From contig NZ_AP018448.1 in the NCBI RefSeq assembly GCF_030294945.1, positions 7,408,001 through 7,472,000 on the forward strand: a DNA stretch of 64,000 nt, read 5' to 3'. The position numbers and the translations under genes were made by a program. Below the pieces are notes generated by a model. It was given only the letters and a program-made list of their open reading frames with translations, was not told where the DNA came from and searched no databases. The DNA comes from Streptomyces graminofaciens (lineage in GTDB: Bacteria; Actinomycetota; Actinomycetes; Streptomycetales; Streptomycetaceae). Shown here in pieces: positions 57,438 to 64,000 of this stretch (positions are counted from its first letter, which is position 1; the number at the start of each line of letters is the position of its first letter).

Positions 57438-58496
57438 GTGGCTTACGCGCAGCCTAGTCCTGCCCTGCCTTCCCCGTCCCACCCGATGGCCAAAACGGGT
57501 TACGGAAAGCGTTCCGTGGGTGACGAAGACCCGCACGCGGACCCGGACTTCGCACACCTGAGCCCTCGCGACGCCGAGATTGCCGTCTTCATCGACCACC
57601 TCGAAGACGGTCACGCCATGAGCCAGAAGGCGATCGCGGAGGCACACCCCCGCTACGGCCAGCAAGCCGTGCGCACCTCGACGGGGCGCCTCGTCCACGC
57701 CGGCCATCTGCGCTGGATCAGGGAGCACCTCACGATCGAGGGCAACTCGATGCGGTGGGTGACGCGGACGTACTGGTCGCGTATGCCCAGGCCGGTGGAG
57801 TGGTGGGCGAACTTCGCGCGGGAGCGCGACGGCAGGGACGTGACGGAGCACTACCAGTCGGGACTGGCCCGGATCGAGGAGAACGGGCCCGCCGACGAGG
57901 CGCACGAAGAACCGGCCCAGGAGGCCGAGCCCGCCGAGCCCGTTGACGCTGAGCCCGCCGCCCCTGAGCCCGGCACCGCCTATCAGACCCTCGCCGAACT
58001 CCGCTCCGCAGACGCCCGTATGCCGCTGTCCGACGCGGACTGCCACTCGCTCGAATCCCTCGTCACGGAATGGCTGTCGCGTGGTGCGACGCCGCACGAC
58101 GTCACCAAGGCCCTGACCGACGGTCTGCCGTCCTCCGTGACCAACCCGGGCGGATTCGCCCGCAAACGATTGGAGAACAAGATGCCCCCGATGAAGCCGA
58201 AGCGCGCGAAGGTCAGGCAGAAGGCCGCCGGACGTCGCGCCCGTGTCGACCGAGTGATCATGATCTGCGGTATGTGCGAGGCCGACGAACGAACGGTCGA
58301 GCTCGTCAACGGGCTGTGCCGTGAGTGCCTGGCGTTGTGCGAAGCCGAGGGGCCGATGCCGGTGTACAGCTTCGTCCCGGACACGTTCCTCCCCGCCCCG
58401 CGCGACGGCGGCCTGCCGGGCGCCGACGAGGTCGTGGACGTCACGGCCCGGGTGGAGGAGCTGCGCCGAGCGGCGGGCGTGGGGCGCTGGAAGTGA
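57438..58496 (+). CDS. Winged-helix/zinc-ribbon protein, unknown function
   Basis: A 352-residue protein with GTG at 57438 (GAGGAAG eight bases upstream). An N-terminal winged-helix-like region (about 45-100: DAEIAVFIDHLEDGHAMSQ, AVRTSTGRLVHAGHL) resembles MarR-type DNA binders. The middle is acidic (Glu/Ala/Pro-rich 150-185), and at about 275-305 is a four-Cys zinc ribbon (CGMCEA...CRECLALC). Such proteins recur in streptomycetes as MarR-like regulators of unknown target. It is followed by a Uma2 gene, possibly co-transcribed (64 bases). Confidence 0.7.
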   Translation: MAYAQPSPALPSPSHPMAKTGYGKRSVGDEDPHADPDFAHLSPRDAEIAVFIDHLEDGHAMSQKAIAEAHPRYGQQAVRTSTGRLVHAGHLRWIREHLTIEGNSMRWVTRTYWSRMPRPVEWWANFARERDGRDVTEHYQSGLARIEENGPADEAHEEPAQEAEPAEPVDAEPAAPEPGTAYQTLAELRSADARMPLSDADCHSLESLVTEWLSRGATPHDVTKALTDGLPSSVTNPGGFARKRLENKMPPMKPKRAKVRQKAAGRRARVDRVIMICGMCEADERTVELVNGLCRECLALCEAEGPMPVYSFVPDTFLPAPRDGGLPGADEVVDVTARVEELRRAAGVGRWK

Positions 58497-58560
58497 CGCG
58501 GCCCGCACACCACGAGCGGGGCGGTCCTCCTGTGGGAGACCCGCCGGAAGGGAGGGACGT

Positions 58561-59193
58561 ATGAGCGTGCAGGACGTGCCGGTCAGGGCACCATGGAGTC
58601 GAGGAGGCGACGCCATGACCCCCAGGACCGAGCACCGGCCACAGATGTCCGTCGAGGAGTTCGAGGAGCTGGAACGCCATGCCCCGGAGACCGTGTGGCT
58701 GGAGTTCATCAATGGAAGGGTCGTGGTCAAGCCCATGGCGGACGGCAACCATCGCGAGATGATCGCATGGCTGCAGCGGGTGTGCATGCAGCATCGCCCT
58801 GATCTTTGGCTGCACCCGGAGAGTGGCCTCAAGACGGAGCGTTACCGCAAGGGGCGCGCCCGTGCCGATGGGGTTCTTGTGCGTGTGGGCGGTCTCAAGG
58901 GGCAAGGCGAGTGGTCGGAGGCCGACAGCGCGCTGATGGCAGTGGAGGTCACGTCGTACGACTCCGATACGCACCAGCGTGACCGAATCGAGAAGCCCGA
59001 CGGTTACGCCGCCGCAGGCATTCCCGTCTACCTCCTCATCGACCGTGACGACGGCTCGGTCGTGGTGTTCAACCAGCCGGAGGGCGGGCGGTACCGGCAC
59101 GAGGAGAAGCTGCCCTTCGGAGCCACCGTCAAGCTCCCCGACCCGGTGAACATCACCCTCGACACCGAGCCCCTCAAGGAGTTCGTGGACTGA
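58561..59193 (+). CDS. Uma2-family (DUF820) putative endonuclease
   Basis: A 210-residue protein with ATG at 58561 after a GGGAGGG site. The Uma2 pattern is clear: VSVEEFEELE-type start (about 30), GRVVVKP, the Arg-Ala-Asp (KGRARADGVL), VAVEVTSYDS-type core (Glu in a PD-(D/E)XK fold) and YAAAGIPVYLLID. The family is widespread in multi-copy in actinobacteria and cyanobacteria; nuclease activity is inferred from the fold, not shown. Not part of an obvious defence set here. Confidence 0.9.
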   Translation: MSVQDVPVRAPWSRGGDAMTPRTEHRPQMSVEEFEELERHAPETVWLEFINGRVVVKPMADGNHREMIAWLQRVCMQHRPDLWLHPESGLKTERYRKGRARADGVLVRVGGLKGQGEWSEADSALMAVEVTSYDSDTHQRDRIEKPDGYAAAGIPVYLLIDRDDGSVVVFNQPEGGRYRHEEKLPFGATVKLPDPVNITLDTEPLKEFVD

Positions 59194-59393
59194 GCCGACC
59201 CCGGCCCCGGGGTGGCCACCTACACCCCCACCGAGGGTGATCGAGTCGTCGCCGTACGTCAATTGGCGGGCTCTTGTCCGGCCCCTGTACATCCGCTGCA
59301 CAGGCCCTAACCGGCGGAACGCGAATCTGGAGTCACTTCCACCGCACAAGAAGCGGAGGCAAGTAACACCCCGCATTCGCACAGGAGTTAGCG

Positions 59394-59906
59394 ATGACCC
59401 GCAAGAACCGCATACGCGCCGCCATCGTCACTGCCACCGCCCTCGCCACCGTCGGTACCGTCACCGCCGGCGTCAGCATGGCCGGAGCCGAGCACCACGC
59501 GCCGAAGAAGCCGAAGAAGGCTTCCGAGAAGCAGATCGCCGCGCTGTTCGACGGCTGGAACAAGTCCCTGCGGACCGGCGACGCCAAGAAGGTCGCCGAC
59601 CGGTACGCCAAGGACGCGGTGCTCCTCCCGACCGTTTCGAACAAGGTCCGCACCGACCGCGCCGGGATCGTCGACTACTTCGAGCACTTCCTCGCCAACA
59701 AGCCGGTCGGCAAGAAGATCGAGACCCACATCAACATCCTCGACAGCAACTCAGCCCTCGACGCCGGTGTGTACGAGTTCACACTCACCGACCCGAAGAC
59801 GGGCAAGAAGCGCGTCGTCGAGGCCCGCTACACCTACGAGTACGAGAAGCGGAACGGCGTGTGGAAGATCGTCAACCACCACTCCTCCGCGATGCCCGAG
59901 GGCTGA
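59394..59906 (+). CDS. Secreted SgcJ/EcaC-family (SnoaL/CaMKII-AD-like) protein
   Basis: A 170-residue exported protein: signal peptide (to about residue 33, AGA-EH) then a Lys-rich spacer and a cone-shaped alpha+beta barrel domain (KQIAALFDGWNKSLRTGDAKKVADRYAKDAVLLPTVS; ...). This is the SgcJ/EcaC or CaMKII association-domain group in the NTF2-like superfamily. Members bind hydrophobic ligands or form oligomers, and the role of the secreted ones is unknown. A hairpin terminator follows. Confidence 0.85.
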   Translation: MTRKNRIRAAIVTATALATVGTVTAGVSMAGAEHHAPKKPKKASEKQIAALFDGWNKSLRTGDAKKVADRYAKDAVLLPTVSNKVRTDRAGIVDYFEHFLANKPVGKKIETHINILDSNSALDAGVYEFTLTDPKTGKKRVVEARYTYEYEKRNGVWKIVNHHSSAMPEG

Positions 59907-59932
59907 TCACCGACACCGGCCTCCACAGCCGT

Positions 59933-59961
59933 GGCTGAGCCGACCACCCCCCGGCTCAGCC
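59933..59961. terminator. Hairpin terminator between convergent genes
   Basis: GGCTGAGCC and GGCTCAGCC form a perfect 9-bp stem with an 11-base loop, between the SgcJ-like stop (59906) and the histidine kinase stop (59976). Confidence 0.8.
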
Positions 59962-59975
59962 CCCTTCCCCGGCGC

Positions 59976-61346
59976 TCAGCCCCCCGCGTGCCGCGCCGCA
60001 CGCAGCGTGAGCGCCACGCACAACCCGCCCCCGGGCGCGTCCCGCAGGGTCACGGTGCCGCCGTCGTCCGTCACCAGTTGCTTGACGACGGCGAGCCCGA
60101 GGCCCGAACCGGACTTCCCGGTGAGGCCCTGGCCGCGCCAGAAGCGGTCGAAGGCGCGGGACTTCTCGGCATCCGACATGCCGGGCCCCTCGTCCAGCAG
60201 CGACAGCTCCACCTCGTCGCCCCGGGCGTCCACCCGAACCGTGATCATGCCGCCGTCCGGCGACACCTCCAAAGCGTTCGAGAGCACGTTGTCCAGGACC
60301 TGGTCCAGATGACCGGGACTGGCCAGCACAAGCAGCCGGCCGTCGGCACTCCCCCTGAGCGTGATGGTGACTCCACGCTCGTCGGCGGCCGGCCTCCACA
60401 CGTCCAGCCGCTCCTGGATGACGTCCCGGAGCGTCAGCGGTTCCGCCGCCGTCACCTTCGCCTCGGCCCGCGCCAGCACCAGCAGGCCGTTGACCAGGCG
60501 GCTCATCCGGACCACCTCGGCCGTGGCCTGCTCCACGTCCTCCCGTACGAACTCGTCGTCCGTCCCGTCCGCGATGTTGTCCAGGGACAGCCGCAGAGCG
60601 GTCAACGGCGTGCGGAGCTGGTGCGAGGCGTCGGCCACGAAGATGCGCTGCGAGGCGATCAGGGTGTCCAGGCGCTCACCGGCCTGGTTCAGCGTGCGGG
60701 CCAGGGTCTGGGTCTCCTGGGGGCCCGTCACGGGGGAACGGGCCGTCAGGTCCCCGTCGCTGAGCTTGCTCGCCATCTCGTTGAGCTGGAGGAGGGGGCG
60801 GGTGAGGCGGCGGGCCACGAAGACGCCGATGACGGCCGCCGCCCCGAGGACGAGGACGGCCAGCGCGGCCCGGAAGCCCCAGATCGTCCAGAGGCGGGTG
60901 GTGAGGTCGTCGGTGGAGAACACGACGCGTACGGCGCCGACCACCTCGTCCGCCCCCGCCGCGCGGGCGGGGACCGTGACCACCAGGTGCTTGCCCCAGA
61001 TGAAGTCCGAGCCCCAGTCCTCTGTCTTCTTGCCGTCCCGCAGCGCCTTGGTCAGCGCCGAGTCCTGGGCGGGCGCGTCCAGGCCTTTCGCCGTGCACCC
61101 GTTGGTGGCGGTCACCTGGACCGTGATCTCGTCGCGGTCGTACGCCTTGGCCATACGGGTCAGGGCCGCGCAGGACGCTTCGTCGCCGTTGCCCAGCAGC
61201 TTGGCCATGGTCTTGGCCTCGCGCCCGACCGAGTTGACGGTGTCACCCCGCAGCTGCGCGGTCAGCGTGAACGCCACCGGCACGGTGAACAGCGCGATCG
61301 CGACGGCGACAAGGAGGACGTAACTGCGGAGCAGCTGACGGATCAT
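59976..61346 (-). CDS. Sensor histidine kinase (OmpR-system partner)
   Basis: A 456-residue membrane kinase: N-terminal helix (about 8-30), external sensor domain with two Cys (about 31-160), second helix (about 163-182), HAMP (RRLTRPLLQLNEMASKLSDGDL), HisKA with ADASHQLRTPLTAL (His of the H-box), and a HATPase_c domain with N-box (VLSNALEVSPDGG) and GSGLGLAVVKQL. It is coupled to the response regulator (ATGA). The two sensor-domain Cys could form a redox-sensing disulfide. Signal unknown. Confidence 0.95.
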   Translation of the reverse strand: MIRQLLRSYVLLVAVAIALFTVPVAFTLTAQLRGDTVNSVGREAKTMAKLLGNGDEASCAALTRMAKAYDRDEITVQVTATNGCTAKGLDAPAQDSALTKALRDGKKTEDWGSDFIWGKHLVVTVPARAAGADEVVGAVRVVFSTDDLTTRLWTIWGFRAALAVLVLGAAAVIGVFVARRLTRPLLQLNEMASKLSDGDLTARSPVTGPQETQTLARTLNQAGERLDTLIASQRIFVADASHQLRTPLTALRLSLDNIADGTDDEFVREDVEQATAEVVRMSRLVNGLLVLARAEAKVTAAEPLTLRDVIQERLDVWRPAADERGVTITLRGSADGRLLVLASPGHLDQVLDNVLSNALEVSPDGGMITVRVDARGDEVELSLLDEGPGMSDAEKSRAFDRFWRGQGLTGKSGSGLGLAVVKQLVTDDGGTVTLRDAPGGGLCVALTLRAARHAGG

Positions 61347-62062
61347 GACGCGCCGGAGCCCTCACTGCCGGCGCCGCCCGCCCCCGCGCTCTCGTTCACG
61401 ATGAGCCGGAACCCCACCCCCCGCACCGCCTCGATCGTGATCGCCCCCGCCAGCTTCCGCCGCAGTGCCGCCACATGCACATCGAGCGTCTTCGTCGGGC
61501 CGAACCAGTTCGCGTCCCAGACGGCCTCCATGATCTGCTCGCGCGACATCAGCGCGCCCGGCTCCTCGGTGAGGAAGGCCAGCAGGTCGTACTCCTTGGG
61601 GGCCAGCGCCACCTCCGTGCCGTCCAGGTGGACGCGCGCGGCCTTGCGGTCGACGGTGAGCCGGTCGCCGTAGCGGTCGGGGCCGGCCGGGGGAGCGTCG
61701 GCGGCGCGCGGCTGCACGCGGCGCATCACCGCCCTTATCCGGGCGATGACCTCGCGTACGCCGAAGGGCTTGGAGACGTAGTCGTCGGCGCCCAGCTCCA
61801 GACCGACCACCCGGTCCGTCTCGTCGCTGCGCGCGCTGATCACGATGATCGGCACAGCACTGCGGTCCCGCAGCGACTTGCAGACGTCGAGGCCGTCGGT
61901 GTCGGGCAGGCCGAGGTCGAGCAGCACGACGTCGTACGGCTCCTCGTACGAGAGCGCCGCGCCGCCCGTCGACACCCATTCCACCTCGAAGCCGTATCGC
62001 AGCAGCCCACGCCGGAGCGACTCGGCGACCGGCTCGTCGTCTTCCACCAGAAGTACGCGCAC
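61343..62062 (-). CDS. OmpR-family response regulator
   Basis: A 239-residue regulator. Receiver domain (2-115) with phospho-acceptor Asp in VVLLDLGLPD (about 50) and Lys in YVSKPFG; winged-helix domain (about 135-225) with the LTxxEYDLL-like APKEYDLLAFL motif and VAALRRKL recognition helix. GTG start at 62062. It is transcribed first, followed by the kinase, and is divergent from the ask gene. The C-terminus is Gly/Ser/Ala-rich and probably disordered. Confidence 0.95.
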   Translation of the reverse strand: MRVLLVEDDEPVAESLRRGLLRYGFEVEWVSTGGAALSYEEPYDVVLLDLGLPDTDGLDVCKSLRDRSAVPIIVISARSDETDRVVGLELGADDYVSKPFGVREVIARIRAVMRRVQPRAADAPPAGPDRYGDRLTVDRKAARVHLDGTEVALAPKEYDLLAFLTEEPGALMSREQIMEAVWDANWFGPTKTLDVHVAALRRKLAGAITIEAVRGVGFRLIVNESAGAGGAGSEGSGAS

Positions 62063-62376
62063 GGGCCGACCTTAATACTTGAAAGTTGCGCTTCCGCTTG
62101 GATCGGTGGCTCTCGTGTGACTCGGGGCACTTTTCCGCACTGTCGCAGACTGTTCGGTGACGGTGTGGGCAGAGACGTTCCCGGAGCGGTCGGATGTCCG
62201 GGCGAGAAGCCGGGTGAAAACCGGGGGACGTCCGGAGAAAACCCAGGTGATCAAGGGGTGAGCGGGACATCTCACCATGCGGTACCAGGGGAGGGCATTT
62301 CGACCGCTCGTTAGACTGAGCCGACCGCAGTACGTGTGTATGTGCGGAACAGGACTGAACCGAGCGAGGAGCGCAC
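62063..62376. promoter_or_regulatory. Divergent promoter region upstream of ask
   Basis: A 314-base gene-free stretch between the response regulator and ask. TAGACT at 62312-62317 is a good -10-type hexamer for ask, 60 bases before its start, but no matching -35 lies at 17-18 bases. No lysine riboswitch-like structure was seen. Confidence 0.45.
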
Positions 62377-63657
62377 GTGGGCCTTGTCGTGCAGAAGTAC
62401 GGAGGTTCCTCCGTAGCCGATGCCGAGGGCATCAAGCGCGTCGCCAAGCGAATCGTGGAAGCGAAGAAGAACGGCCACCAGGTGGTCGTCGTCGTTTCCG
62501 CGATGGGCGACACGACGGACGAGCTGATCGATCTCGCCGAGCAGGTATCGCCGATTCCTGCCGGACGCGAGTTCGACATGCTGCTGACCGCCGGAGAGCG
62601 GATCTCCATGGCACTGCTGGCCATGGCGATCAAAAACCTGGGCCACGAGGCCCAGTCGTTCACCGGCAGCCAGGCAGGCGTCATCACCGACTCGGTCCAC
62701 AACAAAGCCCGGATCATCGACGTCACGCCCGGTCGGATCCGTACGGCGCTGGACGAGGGCAACATCGCGATCGTCGCCGGGTTCCAGGGCGTCAGCGCGG
62801 ACAGCAAGGACATCACGACCCTCGGTCGTGGCGGGTCGGACACGACCGCCGTCGCGCTGGCCGCCGCGCTCGACGCCGAGGTCTGTGAGATCTACACCGA
62901 CGTCGACGGCGTCTTCACCGCCGACCCGCGGGTCGTGAAGAAGGCGAAGAAGATCGACTGGATCTCTTCCGAGGACATGCTCGAACTGGCCTCGTCCGGT
63001 TCGAAGGTGCTGCTCCACCGCTGTGTGGAGTACGCCCGCCGCTACAACATCCCGATCCACGTCCGCTCGTCCTTCTCCGGACTGCCGGGCACCTGGGTCA
63101 GCAACGAGAAGCCAGAGTCGCAAGGGGACCACAAGGTGGAGCACGCCATCATCTCCGGAGTCGCCCACGACGTCTCCGAGGCCAAGGTCACGGTCGTCGG
63201 CGTCCCGGACAAGCCGGGCGAGGCCGCCGCGATCTTCCGCGCCATCGCGGACGCCGAGGTCAACATCGACATGGTGGTGCAGAACGTCTCCGCCGTGACG
63301 ACCGGTCTGACGGACATCTCCTTCACCCTCCCCAAGACCGAGGGCCGCAAGGCCATCGAGGCCCTGGAGAAGAACAAGGGCGCCATCGGCTTCGACTCGC
63401 TGCGCTACGACGACCAGATCGGCAAGATCTCCCTGGTCGGCGCCGGGATGAAGACCAACCCGGGAGTCACCGCCTCCTTCTTCGAGGCGCTCTCCGACGC
63501 GGGCGTGAACATCGAGCTGATCTCGACCTCCGAGATCCGCATCTCGGTCGTCACCCGCGCCGACGACGTCCCGAACGCCGTGCGTGCCGTGCACACGGCG
63601 TTCGGTCTCGACTCCGACAGCGACGAGGCCGTGGTCTACGGAGGCACCGGCCGATGA
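62377..63657 (+). CDS. ask: Aspartate kinase
   Basis: A 426-residue enzyme that phosphorylates aspartate, the first step to lysine, threonine, methionine and diaminopimelate. Kinase motifs [13 protein letters not shown] (7-19), [22 protein letters not shown] and [15 protein letters not shown] are all present, followed by two ACT domains (about 265-410) for feedback control. GTG start. It precedes asd in the usual actinobacterial order. As in the alpha2beta2 aspartokinases of corynebacteria, a start inside the gene (63136) could make the shorter regulatory subunit. Confidence 0.97.
   Translation: MGLVVQKYGGSSVADAEGIKRVAKRIVEAKKNGHQVVVVVSAMGDTTDELIDLAEQVSPIPAGREFDMLLTAGERISMALLAMAIKNLGHEAQSFTGSQAGVITDSVHNKARIIDVTPGRIRTALDEGNIAIVAGFQGVSADSKDITTLGRGGSDTTAVALAAALDAEVCEIYTDVDGVFTADPRVVKKAKKIDWISSEDMLELASSGSKVLLHRCVEYARRYNIPIHVRSSFSGLPGTWVSNEKPESQGDHKVEHAIISGVAHDVSEAKVTVVGVPDKPGEAAAIFRAIADAEVNIDMVVQNVSAVTTGLTDISFTLPKTEGRKAIEALEKNKGAIGFDSLRYDDQIGKISLVGAGMKTNPGVTASFFEALSDAGVNIELISTSEIRISVVTRADDVPNAVRAVHTAFGLDSDSDEAVVYGGTGR
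63122..63138 (+). promoter_or_regulatory. Possible internal start for the aspartokinase beta subunit
   Basis: AAGGGG at 63122-63127 lies eight bases before an in-frame GTG (63136-63138) at codon 254, just before the ACT domains. In alpha2beta2 aspartokinases (for example LysC of Corynebacterium) the beta subunit starts at this place. Support here is spacing and known biology of the family. Confidence 0.45.
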
Positions 63658-63694
63658 ACGTCCGTTCCGCCCATGCCGGAGACCCCGGCCGTTG

Positions 63695-64000
63695 ATGGCC
63701 GGGTCCGCCAAGGCGGTCGGGCCGACGCTCGCGGTCGTGGGTGCGACCGGGGCCGTCGGCACGGTCATGCTCCAGATCCTGTCCCACCGCGCGGACATCT
63801 GGGGCGAGATCCGTCTGATCGCCTCCCCGCGCTCGGCCGGCCGCAAGCTGGCCGTGCGCGGGAGGCAGGTCGAGGTCGTGGCCCTGTCGGAGGAAGCCTT
63901 CGACGGGGTCGACATCGCCCTGTTCGACGTACCGGACGAGGTGGCGGCCCACTGGGCGCCGATCGCCGTGTCCAAGGGCGCGGTCGTGGTGGACAACTCG
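63695..64000 (+). CDS. asd: Aspartate-semialdehyde dehydrogenase (N-terminal part)
   Basis: The first 102 codons of a gene cut by the window end. The N-terminal Rossmann motif ([18 protein letters not shown]) and a later [10 protein letters not shown] and [10 protein letters not shown] segment match the NADP-binding domain of Asd, which reduces aspartyl phosphate to the semialdehyde after aspartate kinase. It starts 37 bases after ask and is surely co-transcribed. The catalytic Cys lies beyond the window. Confidence 0.93.
   Translation, partial: MAGSAKAVGPTLAVVGATGAVGTVMLQILSHRADIWGEIRLIASPRSAGRKLAVRGRQVEVVALSEEAFDGVDIALFDVPDEVAAHWAPIAVSKGAVVVDNS

Overview
This window is high-GC actinobacterial chromosome, almost certainly Streptomyces. 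The GC content is very high, many genes start with GTG or TTG, ATGA/GTGA overlaps are frequent, and XRE/DUF397 gene pairs are present. The backbone is conserved: purA at about 22.2-23.4 kb, ybaB-recR-DUF5063 at about 52-54 kb, and ask-asd at the right edge. This matches, from memory, the purA-to-ask neighbourhood of the Streptomyces core chromosome. No rRNA, tRNA or CRISPR array was seen.

Left part (1-22 kb). A NarL-type two-component pair (kinase truncated by the window edge) is followed by a small secreted protein, a P450 facing a class I terpene synthase, a lipoprotein, a MOSC protein and several small regulators. At 7.9-11.4 kb an XRE/DUF397 regulator pair has been split by a 2.4 kb mobile element. 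The element has 13-bp terminal inverted repeats and carries a membrane pentapeptide-repeat gene and a DDE transposase. Taking it out, with one copy of a 5-bp direct repeat, restores a 289-codon reading frame. Nearby are a second transposase scrap that truncates a VOC/PhnB-like gene and a probable aldo/keto reductase relic. Next come a NACHT/STAND NTPase with a RHIM-like N-terminal motif coupled to a surface protein, an APC permease, a lipoprotein/I36 inhibitor pair, and a DAGK-like gene divergent from purA.

Centre (23.5-42.0 kb). Two divergent transcription units form what looks like a complete non-NRPS biosynthetic cluster. Leftward: DAO-type oxidase, PLP aminotransferase, MFS exporter. Rightward: cupin/JmjC oxygenase, class I methyltransferase, PGM1-like ATP-grasp ligase, SET-domain protein, MetRS-like enzyme, lysine/ornithine N-hydroxylase, stand-alone cupin, lysine-2,3-aminomutase-like radical SAM enzyme, BioF2/FemX-like acyltransferase, second ATP-grasp ligase, and a 984-residue serine beta-lactamase/aminotransferase fusion. 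The N-hydroxylase + MetRS-like + cupin + DAO set is the known hydrazine-forming machinery (N6-hydroxylysine plus an amino acid giving an N-N bond, then release of hydrazinoacetate). An aminomutase (beta-lysine), an oxygenase (hydroxylation) and a methyltransferase supply exactly what a negamycin-type hydrazide antibiotic needs. This product assignment is inference. Three of the genes contain in-frame TTA codons, suggesting bldA control, and no pathway regulator is visible.

Right part (42-64 kb). A conserved hypothetical, a GT2/membrane protein overlapping a GntR regulator, a degenerate EF-Tu-like GTPase, a class III aminotransferase, a membrane Ser/Thr kinase and a SLATT protein precede ybaB-recR-DUF5063. 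After these come secreted proteins, an M56 peptidase, an intact XRE/DUF397 pair, a zinc-ribbon HTH protein, a Uma2 protein, a SgcJ-like secreted protein, an OmpR/HK two-component system, and ask-asd (asd cut by the window end).
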